A stretch of DNA of 55,601 nucleotides from an uncultured Bacteroidota bacterium (GCA_903853805.1 CAINUN010000084.1:1-55601), one strand, 5' to 3'. Shown: positions 27,468-36,741, counted from the stretch's first letter. Numbers and translations are program-made. Notes: a model not told the origin generated them from the sequence alone.

Positions 27468-28580
27468 ATGAGAAACATTTTTACAAAGGCTGCTTTATTG
27501 GTTTGTGCTTTTGGTTTTTCTATACCTGCGTTCGCTGGAAATAAAGACCGTACCGGACAAGCAGGAGCAACAGAATTACTCATTAATCCATGGGGGCAGA
27601 GCACAGGACTTTTCACTTCTAATACTGCAAGCGTAAGAGGATTAGAAGCTATGAAATGCAATATTGCTGGTCTTTCATTTGTTGAAGGAACGGAAATTGG
27701 CATCTCTAGAAGTGAAATACTTGCAGGCTCTGGAGTTTCGGTAAATAACCTTGGAATTGCTCAAAAGGTTGGTGAACACGGCGTTCTTGGGTTTAATATT
27801 ATGTCGGTAGGTTTTGGAGACATAACCATTACGGATGACAAAAACCCTGAAGGTGGTATTGGTTCTTATCGTCCACAATTCATGAACATTCAAATTGGTT
27901 ATGCTCGTCAATTTGCTAAAGGTGTTTATGCAGGTATTGGTGGGACTTTTGTGAATGAACAAATTAGTAACATTCATGCAAGTAGCGGCGTTTTTGAAGC
28001 AGGTATTCAATACCTTACTGGCAAGGACGATCGTTTTCATTTTGGTGTAACGCTTCGTAATGTTGGTACCAATATGAAATTTTCAGGAAATGGTTTGTCG
28101 GTAAATACGCAAGACCCTAATACAGGCTTGTATTCCATAAATATGCAGTATCCAACTGAGAAATTTGAAATGCCTACTTACCTCAATTTTGGTGCTTCTT
28201 ACGACATCCAACTTGATGGAAACCACCTTTCTGGTCCTGATGATAAATCAAAACACCGTGCTACATTGATGGCTAACTTCACTTCTAATTCTTTCAATAA
28301 CGATTATATAGGAAGTGGTATTGAATATGCTTACAAAGAAACCTTCATGCTTCGTGCTGGTTATCGTTATGAAAAAGCAATTACGAGCACAGATACTAGA
28401 AATACTTTATATACGGGTTTAGCTGCTGGTTGTACCATACAAAAAGCAATTGGCGAAAAAGGTCCAATCCTTGCACTCGATTATTCTTACCGTCCTACAT
28501 CTCGCCCAAATAATGGCGTGCATGTAATCTCTGTACGTTTAATTACTAGAGCAAAAGCTGACGACGAAGACAGCGAATAA
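27468..28580 (+). CDS. PorV/PorQ-family outer membrane protein
   Basis: The 370-residue product starts at the ATG at 27468, which opens a signal peptide (MRNIFTKAALLVCAFGFSIP, cleavage near AFA). The mature N-terminus GATELLINPWGQSTGL and the following NTASVRGLEAM segment match the PorV/PorQ (DUF3308) family, whose members form 14-stranded barrels and act as shuttles for T9SS substrates. The remainder is a beta-strand series ending in HVISVRLIT plus an acidic tail. Third gene of the TonB receptor/giant protein cluster; it may be a dedicated partner of the giant protein. The in-frame extension from 27423 reads through the GC-rich hairpin and is unlikely to be translated. Confidence 0.85.
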   Translation: MRNIFTKAALLVCAFGFSIPAFAGNKDRTGQAGATELLINPWGQSTGLFTSNTASVRGLEAMKCNIAGLSFVEGTEIGISRSEILAGSGVSVNNLGIAQKVGEHGVLGFNIMSVGFGDITITDDKNPEGGIGSYRPQFMNIQIGYARQFAKGVYAGIGGTFVNEQISNIHASSGVFEAGIQYLTGKDDRFHFGVTLRNVGTNMKFSGNGLSVNTQDPNTGLYSINMQYPTEKFEMPTYLNFGASYDIQLDGNHLSGPDDKSKHRATLMANFTSNSFNNDYIGSGIEYAYKETFMLRAGYRYEKAITSTDTRNTLYTGLAAGCTIQKAIGEKGPILALDYSYRPTSRPNNGVHVISVRLITRAKADDEDSE

Positions 28581-28598
28581 ACTTATTCAATTCATTTT

Positions 28599-28638
28599 TA
28601 CAACGCTTCTGTTTTATTTACAGGAGCGTTGTATTTTT
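28599..28638 (+). terminator. Rho-independent terminator of the surface cluster
   Basis: TACAACGCT (28599-28607) pairs with AGCGTTGTA (28625-28633), with an inner CTG/CAG pairing, followed by TTTTTCTTT. Confidence 0.82.
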
Positions 28639-28655
28639 CTTTAAAACAACATAGT

Positions 28656-29129
28656 ATGTCTGGTGTAAATTATCTTACCAAAGAAACATTGGAACAAATG
28701 CGTGAAGAGCTCACCCAACTTAAGTCGTCGGGTAGGGCAGAAATAGCTCGCCAAATTGCAGAAGCACGCGAAAAAGGTGACCTTAAGGAAAACGCTGAAT
28801 ATGATGCTGCCAAAGAAGCACAAGGGCACCACGAGGCTAAAATTGCTGGGCTTGAAAATGCTATTGCTACTGCAAGAGTGATTGACATGAAAGATGTTGA
28901 CACGAGCCAAGTTTCAATACTTAGTAAAGTAAAAGGAACTAACCTTGGAACCAAAAAAGCCTTTGAATACCAAATAGTTTCGGAGAAAGAGGCTGACTTA
29001 AAGCTTGGAAAAATATCGGTGACCTCGCCTATTGGCAAAGGTCTTTTGGGAAAAAAACCCGGCGAAGTAGTGGAAGTAACAGTGCCAAGTGGTACGTTAA
29101 AGTTTAAGGTAGAAAGTATCAGCATTTAA
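28656..29129 (+). CDS. greA: Transcription elongation factor GreA
   Basis: GreA rescues backtracked RNA polymerase by stimulating transcript cleavage. The 157-residue protein has the coiled-coil finger (NYLTKETLEQMREELTQLK) with acidic tip residues in EKGDLKENAEYDAAKE, and the C-terminal FKBP-like domain ending VEVTVPSGTLKFKVESI with the GxxLLGKKPGE motif. The ATG at 28656 is preferred over an upstream TTG that lies within the preceding terminator. A HIT protein gene follows after three bases. Confidence 0.96.
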   Translation: MSGVNYLTKETLEQMREELTQLKSSGRAEIARQIAEAREKGDLKENAEYDAAKEAQGHHEAKIAGLENAIATARVIDMKDVDTSQVSILSKVKGTNLGTKKAFEYQIVSEKEADLKLGKISVTSPIGKGLLGKKPGEVVEVTVPSGTLKFKVESISI

Positions 29130-29132
29130 ACT

Positions 29133-29528
29133 ATGGCTACCATTTTTACTAAAATCATCAAGGGTGAAATACCGTCTTACAAAATAGCAGAGAATGATAA
29201 GTTCTTTGCTTTTTTAGATATTTTTCCTTTGAAGGAAGGACATGTATTGGTGGTGCCCAAAACGGAGACGGATAAGTTTTTTGATGTGGACGACTCTTTT
29301 ATGAGCGAGTGGTTGGTGTTTGCAAAGCCAATTGCTAAAGCCATTGAAAAGTCTTTTCCTTGCAATCGTTGTGGCATGACTGTGATTGGTTTGGAAGTGC
29401 CTCATGCCCACATGCACTTGGTGCCTATTAGTAGTGCCGAAGATATTTGTTTTACCCGCCCGAAATTGAAGCTTAGCCCCGAAGAATTAAAGATGGTGCA
29501 GCAGAAGATTGTGGGGGCTATGGGGTAA
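29133..29528 (+). CDS. HIT family nucleotide hydrolase
   Basis: A 131-residue histidine-triad protein with the catalytic HAHMH at residues 91-95 (GLEVPHAHMHLVPI). It has the N-terminal FTKIIKGEIPSYKIAE and DIFPLKEGHVLVVPK stretches of the HinT/Fhit-like branch. Such proteins hydrolyse nucleoside phosphoramidates or dinucleotides. It is three bases downstream of greA and is probably cotranscribed with it. Confidence 0.94.
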   Translation: MATIFTKIIKGEIPSYKIAENDKFFAFLDIFPLKEGHVLVVPKTETDKFFDVDDSFMSEWLVFAKPIAKAIEKSFPCNRCGMTVIGLEVPHAHMHLVPISSAEDICFTRPKLKLSPEELKMVQQKIVGAMG

Positions 29529-29551
29529 AATCATTCATTGAAAAAGATATA

Positions 29552-29588
29552 AAAAAAGGACGCTGACACCCTGTCAACGTCCTTTTTT
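29552..29588. terminator. Bidirectional terminator between convergent genes
   Basis: AAAAAAGGACG (29552-29562) and CGTCCTTTTTT (29578-29588) form the outer stem; TGAC/GTCA forms an inner stem after one mismatch. It serves greA-HIT on one strand and the 29606-30310 gene on the other. Confidence 0.85.
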
Positions 29589-29605
29589 ATAATAGACAAT
29601 CTTGT

Positions 29606-30310
29606 TTACACTACAGGAGTTGTTGCATCTTTGGCACTATTCGTTGCGTTATACAACAAATGAAACTCAAAGAAATTTTTACCCATTTCCACATCTCCCG
29701 GAAATTTTTCGCCAATATGATGCACGGCTTTAGTAAGCGCAAGTTCTAAATCCACACGGCTTTTGTTGCGCGATGTGCGGTCGGTGCCTTCTTCCGTTTT
29801 CTTGTTTGTTTGACTTTCACGCGCATTCTTCCACAAGTCTTCAAAACTCTTTAATAAATCAGATAAATCTTTGCCCAATGCTGCTTTATGAAGATCTGCC
29901 GCCTTAAAGAGCCTATCTGTTATTATAGGCATTTTTTCCTTAGTGGCTTGCCCATATTCGCTCACACCATGCGGATAAAATTCCAACATAGCAGTTACTT
30001 TTTCGCCACCCAATTTATAAGCAATCTCAATATACTTTTCATTCATCGTATCATGAAGATTGTCTATTACCATGTCGGTAGTAATAGTCAGTCCACGGCG
30101 TTGTGCCTCCACAAGCGATATTTCGCCCGATTCGTTCATGAAAATGGTAAGTGGACTTTCGATGATGTCTATAATGGGGGTGTATTCTCCCGTTTTATTC
30201 ATTGCTTTAAAACGACCTAGGGTATTTTTTCCAAAATTGCCTAGGCGGGGATTATTGATGCTTTTGTCATCAAAATAATTACCAAAAACTTTCTCAATGG
30301 TAAGTGTCAT
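29606..30310 (-). CDS. Cytoplasmic protein of unknown function
   Basis: A 234-residue protein without signal peptide or membrane segments. The N-terminal half contains MTLTIEKVFGNYFDDKSI, RFKAMNKTGEYTPIIDIIES and DNLHDTMNEKYIEIAYKLGG. The middle is a helical region with HKAALGKDLSDLLKSFEDLW and a low-complexity linker (SQTNKKTEEGTDRTSRNKS). The C-terminal helices include LTKAVHHIGEKFPGDVE. No catalytic motif was recognised. It stands alone next to the 42-bp repeat patch, shares a bidirectional terminator with the HIT gene, and the overall look is of an accessory gene. Confidence 0.6.
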   Translation of the reverse strand: MTLTIEKVFGNYFDDKSINNPRLGNFGKNTLGRFKAMNKTGEYTPIIDIIESPLTIFMNESGEISLVEAQRRGLTITTDMVIDNLHDTMNEKYIEIAYKLGGEKVTAMLEFYPHGVSEYGQATKEKMPIITDRLFKAADLHKAALGKDLSDLLKSFEDLWKNARESQTNKKTEEGTDRTSRNKSRVDLELALTKAVHHIGEKFPGDVEMGKNFFEFHLLYNATNSAKDATTPVV

Positions 30311-30397
30311 AAGATTTGTATTGTTTATTTTTTTAAGATAAAATGTATTTTTTCAGAAAACAATTATTGCATGAAGAAAACATTATATCCCATTTTT

Positions 30398-30607
30398 AGA
30401 ATGACACGCTAAAGTGATTTGCCTACATTTCGTGAATTTAGAACGGCATCCTAAAGCGTTTAGCAAACCATTCAAGAATTTAGAACGGCATCCTAAAGCG
30501 TTTGGCATATCCTTCCAATTTATTGAATGGCATCCTAAAGTGTTAGGTGTACGATTCAAGATTTTAGAATAGCATCCTAAAGCATTTAGTCTGTCTTTCT
30601 ATTTTTT
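30398..30607. repeat. Five tandem 42-bp repeats with a conserved mini-hairpin
   Basis: Five contiguous units start at 30398, 30440, 30482, 30524 and 30566. The shared core is GGCATCCTAAAGCGTTTAG followed by a variable part and TTCAAGAATTT. The core forms a small stem, CTAAA-GCG-TTTAG, and where one arm changes the other tends to change with it (CCTAA-AGTG-TTAGG in unit 4). One plus-strand frame reads as 14-residue repeats (ERHPKAF plus seven) with two in-frame stops; a minus-strand frame is open over four units. No gene is called in 30311-30791. Confidence 0.85.
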
Positions 30608-30698
30608 AGAATTTTTTGTAAAAGACTTATAAATGGCATTCCCAATACCTATTTTCTTATACAATCCCCTGTTTTCTAAGAACTAATAAATCCACGTA

Positions 30699-30750
30699 GT
30701 AAAAAAGAACAATTTTCGCCTAAAAGTTGACCACAATGTAAAAAAGAACA
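30699..30750. repeat. 13-bp direct repeat pair, possible mobile-element end
   Basis: GTAAAAAAGAACA occurs at 30699-30711 and 30738-30750, 39 bases apart, with AAAAGTTGACCAC between. A weaker ATGTAAAAACG follows at about 30768. Repeated terminal boxes of this kind resemble ends of IS21-type elements, but no transposase is present. The assignment is by resemblance only. Confidence 0.35.
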
Positions 30751-30791
30751 GTATTCATCATTTAAAATGTAAAAACGCAAAAGGACAAGTT

Positions 30792-32834
30792 TTATTGTTT
30801 AATGATTTTCTGAGTAATGCTTTCGTTGCCGTTTTGGTATTTGATGAGGTAGATTCCACTTGCATAACCTTTAAAATCAATAGTTGTATTCACAGACTTT
30901 ATGACAACCGACTTTATAACTTTACCCATCCCATCTACTATATCCAAACTGCCTTTTGCAGCAGGACAATTCACCACAAAGTTTTCAATAAACGGATTGG
31001 GGGAAATGGTTAATAGTTTGGTTTGGGTTTCTTCTATACCTGTGGTGATGTTGACGGTTGTAAAAGCGGTATCGGTGCAGCCATTTACACTTTTGGTTAC
31101 GAAGGCTACATTATAAATACCTGATAAATTATAATGATGGTTTGGAGATAGCGATATAGAACTATCTCCATCTCCAAAGTACCAAGTAAAGCTTTGGGCA
31201 TTGTTCATGCCTGAGTTGGTGAAGTTGTAATAGTTGCCTGTTGTGTTTTGGGCTTGGATGGTGCCTGCTGTGGAAGGATTGTAAAGATAAACAGTATCAT
31301 AGTTGGAGTATTTAAAATTTCCGGAAATACTACAAATTGCGGCACATCTATAGATTGTATTAGGGGGTCCAGGATACACACTTATTGATGGCCCTGTTGA
31401 CCCTGGAAGAATATAATTGCCTGAAGGCATAATATGCAGCCAATCAACATAATAATTTGCTGGAAGTGTGTCATTAATTTTAAGTGTAACAGGATTTCCA
31501 GGGCAATTTGTATCGGCAGAAGCTGAAATAGTATTCTTAAAAGTTAATGACCCGGGACAACCAATATAGAAGGTTTTAAAAGCAGAATCTGCGTTACAAT
31601 AGTTACCACTTGATAATATTGCTGTATAATTACTATCAACATTGTATGAAGTAAAAGCAGTCAAAACAGACCAATAGGTGAACCAAGTTGGAGCTAAAGG
31701 ATTTGGGTCGTTGCCATAAATCCAATTGTATGCATTTTGCGGGTACCCAGGTTGTCCTATAATCGTATCGGGCACATGTCCAAGAAACCAAACATCATGA
31801 CCAGAAATAGACATAGAAATGGAATCAATTTTATAAGAATACGGATTTACTGTATGAGTTGAGGTGATAGAGGAAAGACCTGAATTACTACACGTTAAAA
31901 AACATCTAAACTGAGTGGGGGAAGTAATTTGATATTTATGTACCGCATTCGTAGCTCCAGGAATATTTGTCCAAGTCAATCCATTGTTGGTAGATATTTG
32001 CCATTGAAATAAAGTCCCATTCCCATTCGAGGCATTATCAACACAAAGAGAATAATTAAGCCCATTTTTACAAGCTATTGAGTTACCTGAAATAGTACAT
32101 ACACTTGGAATACCATTACAAACGTCAGGGCTTGGCGAATGATAAATGATAGTAACGGGTCTAAATGAACCGCCAGAGCTGTTATTCGCTTGAGTCCATG
32201 TTTTATTAAAAGGGCCATATTGAGCTGAACATAGAATTGTTTTTCCATAAAGACTAGGTCCTGTAATAACAATATGAATTTCTAAAGAACCACCATTATA
32301 CATAAAAGGTCCATCGGACATAAATGAATACCAATCTACTGAATTATGAGGAAAAGTAAAGTCCGTTCCATTATTGTATTGACTAGGGAATCCAAAACTT
32401 TTATTTAATGACAATTCACTGTAGGGAATTAAATAACTTGGAGCACTTATAGAACTACTTAAGTAAGAATAATATTTATGGGCGTTGATATTGGGTTGGC
32501 TATAGCTATTGTAGTTTGTATCGTTTGAGCCACTTCTGTAATCAATTTTCAAATTAAGATTAAGAGTTGATGGCACCCCAACAGTATCGCATTTATGAAA
32601 CCCACAGCCATAAATTTTTGTTCCAGGGTAAATTCCTTTTGACGCAAGTTCGCTTTGAGTGAAAAGTATGTAGTTTGATTTTACCGTATCAAAAGACCCC
32701 CAACCAAAAGTAAAAGGACTTATGGAGGTGTAACTTGAATAGATATTACCGAATGTATCAGCAACAACTTGTGCTTTTACATTCATTTTAATAACCAACA
32801 AAGTAGTAATCAAAATAAAAATCGCCCTTCTCAT
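30792..32834 (-). CDS. Secreted PKD-domain protein with T9SS type A sorting domain
   Basis: A 680-residue exported protein. Signal peptide MRRAIFILITTLLVIKMNVKAQ, a beta-rich N-terminal half with TN-rich strands, a region with paired cysteines (about 240-330) resembling Ig-like modules, then a PKD domain with the diagnostic FTWYFGDGDSSISLSPNHHY. The tail LLTISPNPFIENFVVNCP through GIYLIKYQNGNESITQKIIK is a classic type A T9SS sorting domain. The protein is thus predicted to be moved to the cell surface or released. It is a solitary minus-strand gene downstream of the divergent aminotransferase gene. Confidence 0.87.
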   Translation of the reverse strand: MRRAIFILITTLLVIKMNVKAQVVADTFGNIYSSYTSISPFTFGWGSFDTVKSNYILFTQSELASKGIYPGTKIYGCGFHKCDTVGVPSTLNLNLKIDYRSGSNDTNYNSYSQPNINAHKYYSYLSSSISAPSYLIPYSELSLNKSFGFPSQYNNGTDFTFPHNSVDWYSFMSDGPFMYNGGSLEIHIVITGPSLYGKTILCSAQYGPFNKTWTQANNSSGGSFRPVTIIYHSPSPDVCNGIPSVCTISGNSIACKNGLNYSLCVDNASNGNGTLFQWQISTNNGLTWTNIPGATNAVHKYQITSPTQFRCFLTCSNSGLSSITSTHTVNPYSYKIDSISMSISGHDVWFLGHVPDTIIGQPGYPQNAYNWIYGNDPNPLAPTWFTYWSVLTAFTSYNVDSNYTAILSSGNYCNADSAFKTFYIGCPGSLTFKNTISASADTNCPGNPVTLKINDTLPANYYVDWLHIMPSGNYILPGSTGPSISVYPGPPNTIYRCAAICSISGNFKYSNYDTVYLYNPSTAGTIQAQNTTGNYYNFTNSGMNNAQSFTWYFGDGDSSISLSPNHHYNLSGIYNVAFVTKSVNGCTDTAFTTVNITTGIEETQTKLLTISPNPFIENFVVNCPAAKGSLDIVDGMGKVIKSVVIKSVNTTIDFKGYASGIYLIKYQNGNESITQKIIKQ

Positions 32835-32970
32835 AGCATTATTTTTCTCCCATTAAAGGTAAAAAGAATTTTTAAAAGCAAGTGTTTTTTTCAGAAATCA
32901 TCGTATGTGTTTGAAATAGAAATGAATTCAAAGACTAATAACTTGTTAGAGTGCTTGGTATTTCCCTTAG

Positions 32971-32978
32971 TATCTTTG
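32971..32978 (+). promoter_or_regulatory. TAnnTTTG element upstream of the aminotransferase gene
   Basis: TATCTTTG is an exact match, 100 bases before the ATG at 33079, implying a rather long leader. No TTTG lies at the standard spacing. Confidence 0.35.
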
Positions 32979-33078
32979 CGCAGCTGCATCTTATCGGTAA
33001 TTAGGTTCTTTCGTTTTTACTTTTCTTCGTTTTTTTGTTTCAAAAACACAGAGCCATCCAAAAACATAAACTCATTGA

Positions 33079-34260
33079 ATGAATACCCGACAACTTTTTC
33101 AACAACACCTTGCACCCACCTCGCCTGCACCTGTAGGTTTGCATATAGTTAGTGCAAGTGGCAATTATTTGTATGATGCGGATGGCAAGGCATATCTTGA
33201 CCTTATTGGCGGCATTAGTGTATGCAATTTGGGGCATGGAAGAAAGGAAGTTATTGATGCCATAACGAAACAGGCAAATGACTATTTGCACATCATGGTT
33301 TATGGCGAATTGGTGCAAACGCCACAAGTGGCTTATTCAGCAGCGCTTGCAGCACAATTGCCAGCAAGTTTAAGTTCGGTTTATTTTACCAATAGTGGTG
33401 CAGAGGCAGTGGAAGGAGCGATAAAATTAGCCAAAAGAGTGACGGGCAAAACCAACCTGATTGCCTGCAATAATAGTTATCATGGCAGCACCACGGGGGC
33501 TTTGAGCTTATTAGGAGATGAATATTGGCGCAATGCATTTAGACCGTTAATGCCGGGCGTTGGGCACTATGATTATAACACTCGAGAACTGATTGATGCA
33601 ATTGATGACCACACGGCTGCTGTGTTTATCGAGTCGGTTCAAGGAGAAGCCGGTGTGCTAGCACCCAAGCAAGCATGGCTTGAAGCATTGGCAACAAGAT
33701 GTAAAGAAAAAGGTGCCTTGTTGGTGATGGATGAAATTCAAACAGGTTTTGGACGAACCGGAACCTTGTGGGGTTTTGAGCATTATGGTGTGGTGCCCGA
33801 TATATTGTTGTTGGGAAAAGCTTTAGGTGGCGGCATGCCATTGGGCGCTTTCGTGGCTTCGTGGGAAATGATGCAAACGCTCACAGAAAATCCGGTGTTG
33901 GGTCACATCACCACTTTTGGCGGACACCCGGTTTGTTGTGCCGCAGGCAAAGCAGCGTTTGATATTTTGTTGCAAGAAAAAATAGTGGGAGGCGTTGCCG
34001 CAAAAGAAAAATTATTTCTAGAAAAGCTGCATCATCCAAAAATAAAAGCAGTGAGCAGCAAGGGCTTGTTGATGGCAGTGGAATTGGATAGTGCAGATGA
34101 AGTGATGAAGGTCTTACACAACGCAATGCAAAAAGGCTTGTTTAGTGATTGGTTTTTGTTTGCACCACAGTGCATTCGCATTGCACCACCTTTGACCATT
34201 TCAGCAAAAGAAATAGAGACAGCGTGCAATATTTTATTGGCTTGCCTAGATGAGATTTGA
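33079..34260 (+). CDS. Class III PLP aminotransferase (acetylornithine/ornithine type)
   Basis: A 393-residue PLP enzyme. The cofactor lysine is K247 in LLLGKALGGGMPLGAF, and the ring-nitrogen aspartate is D218 in LLVMDEIQTGFGRTGT. Other family features are YFTNSGAEAVEGAIKLAK (phosphate site), YHGSTTGALSL and ESVQGEAG. It most resembles the acetylornithine/4-aminobutyrate/ornithine branch. The gene has no arginine-biosynthesis neighbours, so the exact substrate is open. Codon choice is richer in G and C than in the flanking genes. Confidence 0.9.
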   Translation: MNTRQLFQQHLAPTSPAPVGLHIVSASGNYLYDADGKAYLDLIGGISVCNLGHGRKEVIDAITKQANDYLHIMVYGELVQTPQVAYSAALAAQLPASLSSVYFTNSGAEAVEGAIKLAKRVTGKTNLIACNNSYHGSTTGALSLLGDEYWRNAFRPLMPGVGHYDYNTRELIDAIDDHTAAVFIESVQGEAGVLAPKQAWLEALATRCKEKGALLVMDEIQTGFGRTGTLWGFEHYGVVPDILLLGKALGGGMPLGAFVASWEMMQTLTENPVLGHITTFGGHPVCCAAGKAAFDILLQEKIVGGVAAKEKLFLEKLHHPKIKAVSSKGLLMAVELDSADEVMKVLHNAMQKGLFSDWFLFAPQCIRIAPPLTISAKEIETACNILLACLDEI

Positions 34261-34291
34261 TAAATTGCATTAACATCTTAATAGTAGGCAC

Positions 34292-34327
34292 TTTGCTATA
34301 AATACTGCTGTTTTTCTATTAGGTTTG
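34292..34327 (+). promoter_or_regulatory. Promoter of ugd
   Basis: TAggTTTG at 34320-34327 is an exact -7 match, with TTTG at 34292-34295 and a 24-base spacer, slightly long. The ugd ATG follows 19 bases later. Confidence 0.5.
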
Positions 34328-34346
34328 CAAAAATTTTTTAACCATT

Positions 34347-35663
34347 ATGCAAGTAGCAATCATTGGTACAGGATACGTTGGACTCGTTACAGGAACTTGT
34401 TTTGCAGAAACAGGAAACAACGTTGTTTGTATTGACATCAACGAAGAAAAAATTGCCCAGCTTCGTCGTGGCGAAACACCCATTTACGAGCCAGGTTTAG
34501 ACAATTTGCTTGAAAGAAATATCAAAGACAAGCGGCTTACTTTCACTACTTCACTTGCCGACGGCATTAAAGGAGCACAAATAATTTTCTTGGCATTACC
34601 AACGCCTCCGGGCAAAGATGGTGCTGCCGATTTGCAATATGTGTTGGGTGTAGCTGAAGACCTATCTACTATTATTACCGAATATACAGTCATTGTTAAT
34701 AAAAGTACCGTACCAGTTGGCACTGCTGAAAAAGTAGCTGCAAGATTGGGTGCTAAACTCGACAAGAATTTATTTGATGTGGTTTCCAATCCTGAGTTCC
34801 TTCGTGAAGGAGTGGCTGTGGATGATTTTTTGAAACCCGACCGCGTGGTGATTGGCACATCATCTGACAGAGCAAAGAAATTGATGGAAGAACTCTATCA
34901 ACCATTTGTTCGCCAAGGAAATCCTATTTATTTCATGGATGAGCGCAGTTCTGAAATGACGAAATATGCTGCGAATGCTTACCTCGCTATGCGGATTTCT
35001 TTCATGAACGAAATGTCTTTGTTGTGTGAATTAGCCGGTGCTAATGTTGACAATGTGCGCATGGGTATGGGTTCGGATAGTCGCATTGGAAAACGTTTCT
35101 TGTTTCCTGGTGTGGGTTATGGCGGAAGTTGTTTCCCTAAAGATGTGCAAGCATTGGCAAGAACGGCACGCGAATATGGGTTTGATTATCGCTTAGTGGA
35201 AACTACCATGCAAGTAAATGACCGTCAAAAAACAGTTTTAGGTAAGAAAGTAAAAGCTTATTTTGGAGATAGCCTTCAAGGAAAAACATTTGCTATTTGG
35301 GGATTGGCATTCAAACCTGAAACAGATGATATTCGTGAAGCTCCCGCTTTGGAATTGATTAAGGAATTGTCTGAGGCCGGCGCCTCTGTTCGTGCCTTCG
35401 ACCCTGAAGCAATGAACAATGTAAAAGCCATTTTTGGTGATGCAGTTTATTTTGCCGAAGACCAATATGATGCCATCAACGGAGCCGATGCTTTGGTGAT
35501 TGTAACAGAATGGAGCGAGTTCCGCAATCCTGATTTCAAGCGCATGGAAAATGCATTGAAATCAAAAGCCATCTTCGACGGAAGAAATGTTTATAGCTTA
35601 GACAAAATGAAAACTTTGCCTTTCTATTACGAATCTATTGGAAGAGAAACAGTGAAAAAATAA
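34347..35663 (+). CDS. ugd: UDP-glucose 6-dehydrogenase
   Basis: Oxidises UDP-glucose to UDP-glucuronate with two NAD, feeding surface polysaccharide synthesis. The 438-residue protein has the N-terminal Rossmann loop [10 protein letters not shown] (7-16), the central NKSTVPVGT (118-126) and the active-site cysteine C262 in [12 protein letters not shown]. The C-terminal domain has [18 protein letters not shown]. The next gene, 35 bases on, decarboxylates its product, so the pair is a two-step route to UDP-xylose. Confidence 0.96.
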   Translation: MQVAIIGTGYVGLVTGTCFAETGNNVVCIDINEEKIAQLRRGETPIYEPGLDNLLERNIKDKRLTFTTSLADGIKGAQIIFLALPTPPGKDGAADLQYVLGVAEDLSTIITEYTVIVNKSTVPVGTAEKVAARLGAKLDKNLFDVVSNPEFLREGVAVDDFLKPDRVVIGTSSDRAKKLMEELYQPFVRQGNPIYFMDERSSEMTKYAANAYLAMRISFMNEMSLLCELAGANVDNVRMGMGSDSRIGKRFLFPGVGYGGSCFPKDVQALARTAREYGFDYRLVETTMQVNDRQKTVLGKKVKAYFGDSLQGKTFAIWGLAFKPETDDIREAPALELIKELSEAGASVRAFDPEAMNNVKAIFGDAVYFAEDQYDAINGADALVIVTEWSEFRNPDFKRMENALKSKAIFDGRNVYSLDKMKTLPFYYESIGRETVKK

Positions 35664-35698
35664 TTACACATTTCACCCCCAAAAAACAACAAAACACA

Positions 35699-36646
35699 AT
35701 GTCACAAAAAAGAATATTAATAACAGGAGCAGCGGGATTTCTTGGATCTCACCTCTGCGACCGTTTCTTAAAAGAAGGGTATCTAGTAGTAGGTATGGAT
35801 AACCTGCTTACCGGCAACATCCGAAATATTGAACACCTTTTTCCACTGAAGGAATTTGAGTTTTATCATCATGATGTAACCAAGTTCGTTCATGTTCCAG
35901 GGAAAATTGATTATATCCTTCACTTTGCTTCGCCTGCATCTCCAATTGATTATTTGAAAATGCCGATTCAAACCTTGAAAGTGGGTTCTTTAGGAACACA
36001 TAATTTGTTGGGTTTGGCAAAATCAAAAGGCGCAAGAATTTTAGTGGCTTCTACTTCAGAGGTTTATGGTGATCCTTTAGTTCACCCTCAAGTAGAAGAA
36101 TATTGGGGTAATGTGAACCCTGTTGGTCCGCGTGGCGTGTATGATGAAGCAAAACGTTTCATGGAATCAATCACAATGGCTTACCATAATTTCCATGGGG
36201 TTGAAACGCGCATTATACGCATCTTCAACACTTATGGTCCGCGTATGCGCCTCGATGATGGACGTGCATTGCCAACCTTTATGAGTCAGGCTTTGCGTGG
36301 CGAAGATGTAACTGTTTTTGGCGATGGTTCTCAAACCCGTTCTTTCTGTTATGTAGATGATTTAGTGGATGGAATTTATCGTTTGCTGTTAGGGGACTAT
36401 CATTTGCCAGTAAATATTGGTAATCCTGTAGAAATATCATTGAAAGATTTTGCGGAAGAAGTAGTGGCGTTGGTAGGCAATAATGTAAAGATTGTTTATG
36501 AACCGCTTCCACAAGATGACCCTAAGCAACGTAAACCAAATATTACCAAAGCACAACAACTTTTAGGATGGGAACCAAAAGTTGATCGTGCAGAAGGCTT
36601 GAAACGCACTTTGGAATATTTCAAAACAAATATTGATCGAGTTTAA
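35699..36646 (+). CDS. UDP-glucuronate decarboxylase (UDP-xylose synthase)
   Basis: An extended short-chain dehydrogenase of 315 residues. It has the NAD loop [10 protein letters not shown] (10-19), the Y148-x3-K152 catalytic pair in GVYDEAKR, and segments typical of UXS proteins: [49 protein letters not shown] and [16 protein letters not shown]. It converts UDP-glucuronate to UDP-xylose using tightly bound NAD. Placed directly after ugd and ended by a strong terminator, it supports a role in making xylose-containing glycans. Confidence 0.93.
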   Translation: MSQKRILITGAAGFLGSHLCDRFLKEGYLVVGMDNLLTGNIRNIEHLFPLKEFEFYHHDVTKFVHVPGKIDYILHFASPASPIDYLKMPIQTLKVGSLGTHNLLGLAKSKGARILVASTSEVYGDPLVHPQVEEYWGNVNPVGPRGVYDEAKRFMESITMAYHNFHGVETRIIRIFNTYGPRMRLDDGRALPTFMSQALRGEDVTVFGDGSQTRSFCYVDDLVDGIYRLLLGDYHLPVNIGNPVEISLKDFAEEVVALVGNNVKIVYEPLPQDDPKQRKPNITKAQQLLGWEPKVDRAEGLKRTLEYFKTNIDRV

Positions 36647-36662
36647 ACTAAAGTCTTGATAT

Positions 36663-36698
36663 AAAAAACGGCTGCTTGATAAAGGCAGCCGTTTTTTT
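36663..36698 (+). terminator. Rho-independent terminator of ugd-uxs
   Basis: AAAAAACGGCTGC (36663-36675) pairs perfectly with GCAGCCGTTTTTT (36685-36697), a 13-base stem with a nine-base loop and a further T. Confidence 0.92.
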
Positions 36699-36708
36699 AG
36701 GAATTCAA

Positions 36709-36741
36709 TTTCAAAACATCCACACCCTTTCCTTATTTTTG
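36709..36741 (+). promoter_or_regulatory. Promoter of the ABC ATPase/adenosyltransferase pair
   Basis: TAttTTTG at 36734-36741 is an exact -7 element with TTTC at 36709-36712 (21-base spacer). The ATG begins only seven bases after the element, so the transcript may have almost no leader. Confidence 0.55.

Noticed and set aside
30398-30607. CRISPR array
   Set aside because: Units are contiguous and diverge along their whole length; there are no identical repeats with unique spacers, and no cas genes are present.
30311-30791. Protein-coding gene in the 42-bp repeat patch
   Set aside because: The repeat frame has two in-frame stops on the plus strand, and the open minus-strand frame has no start signal; no family pattern was seen.
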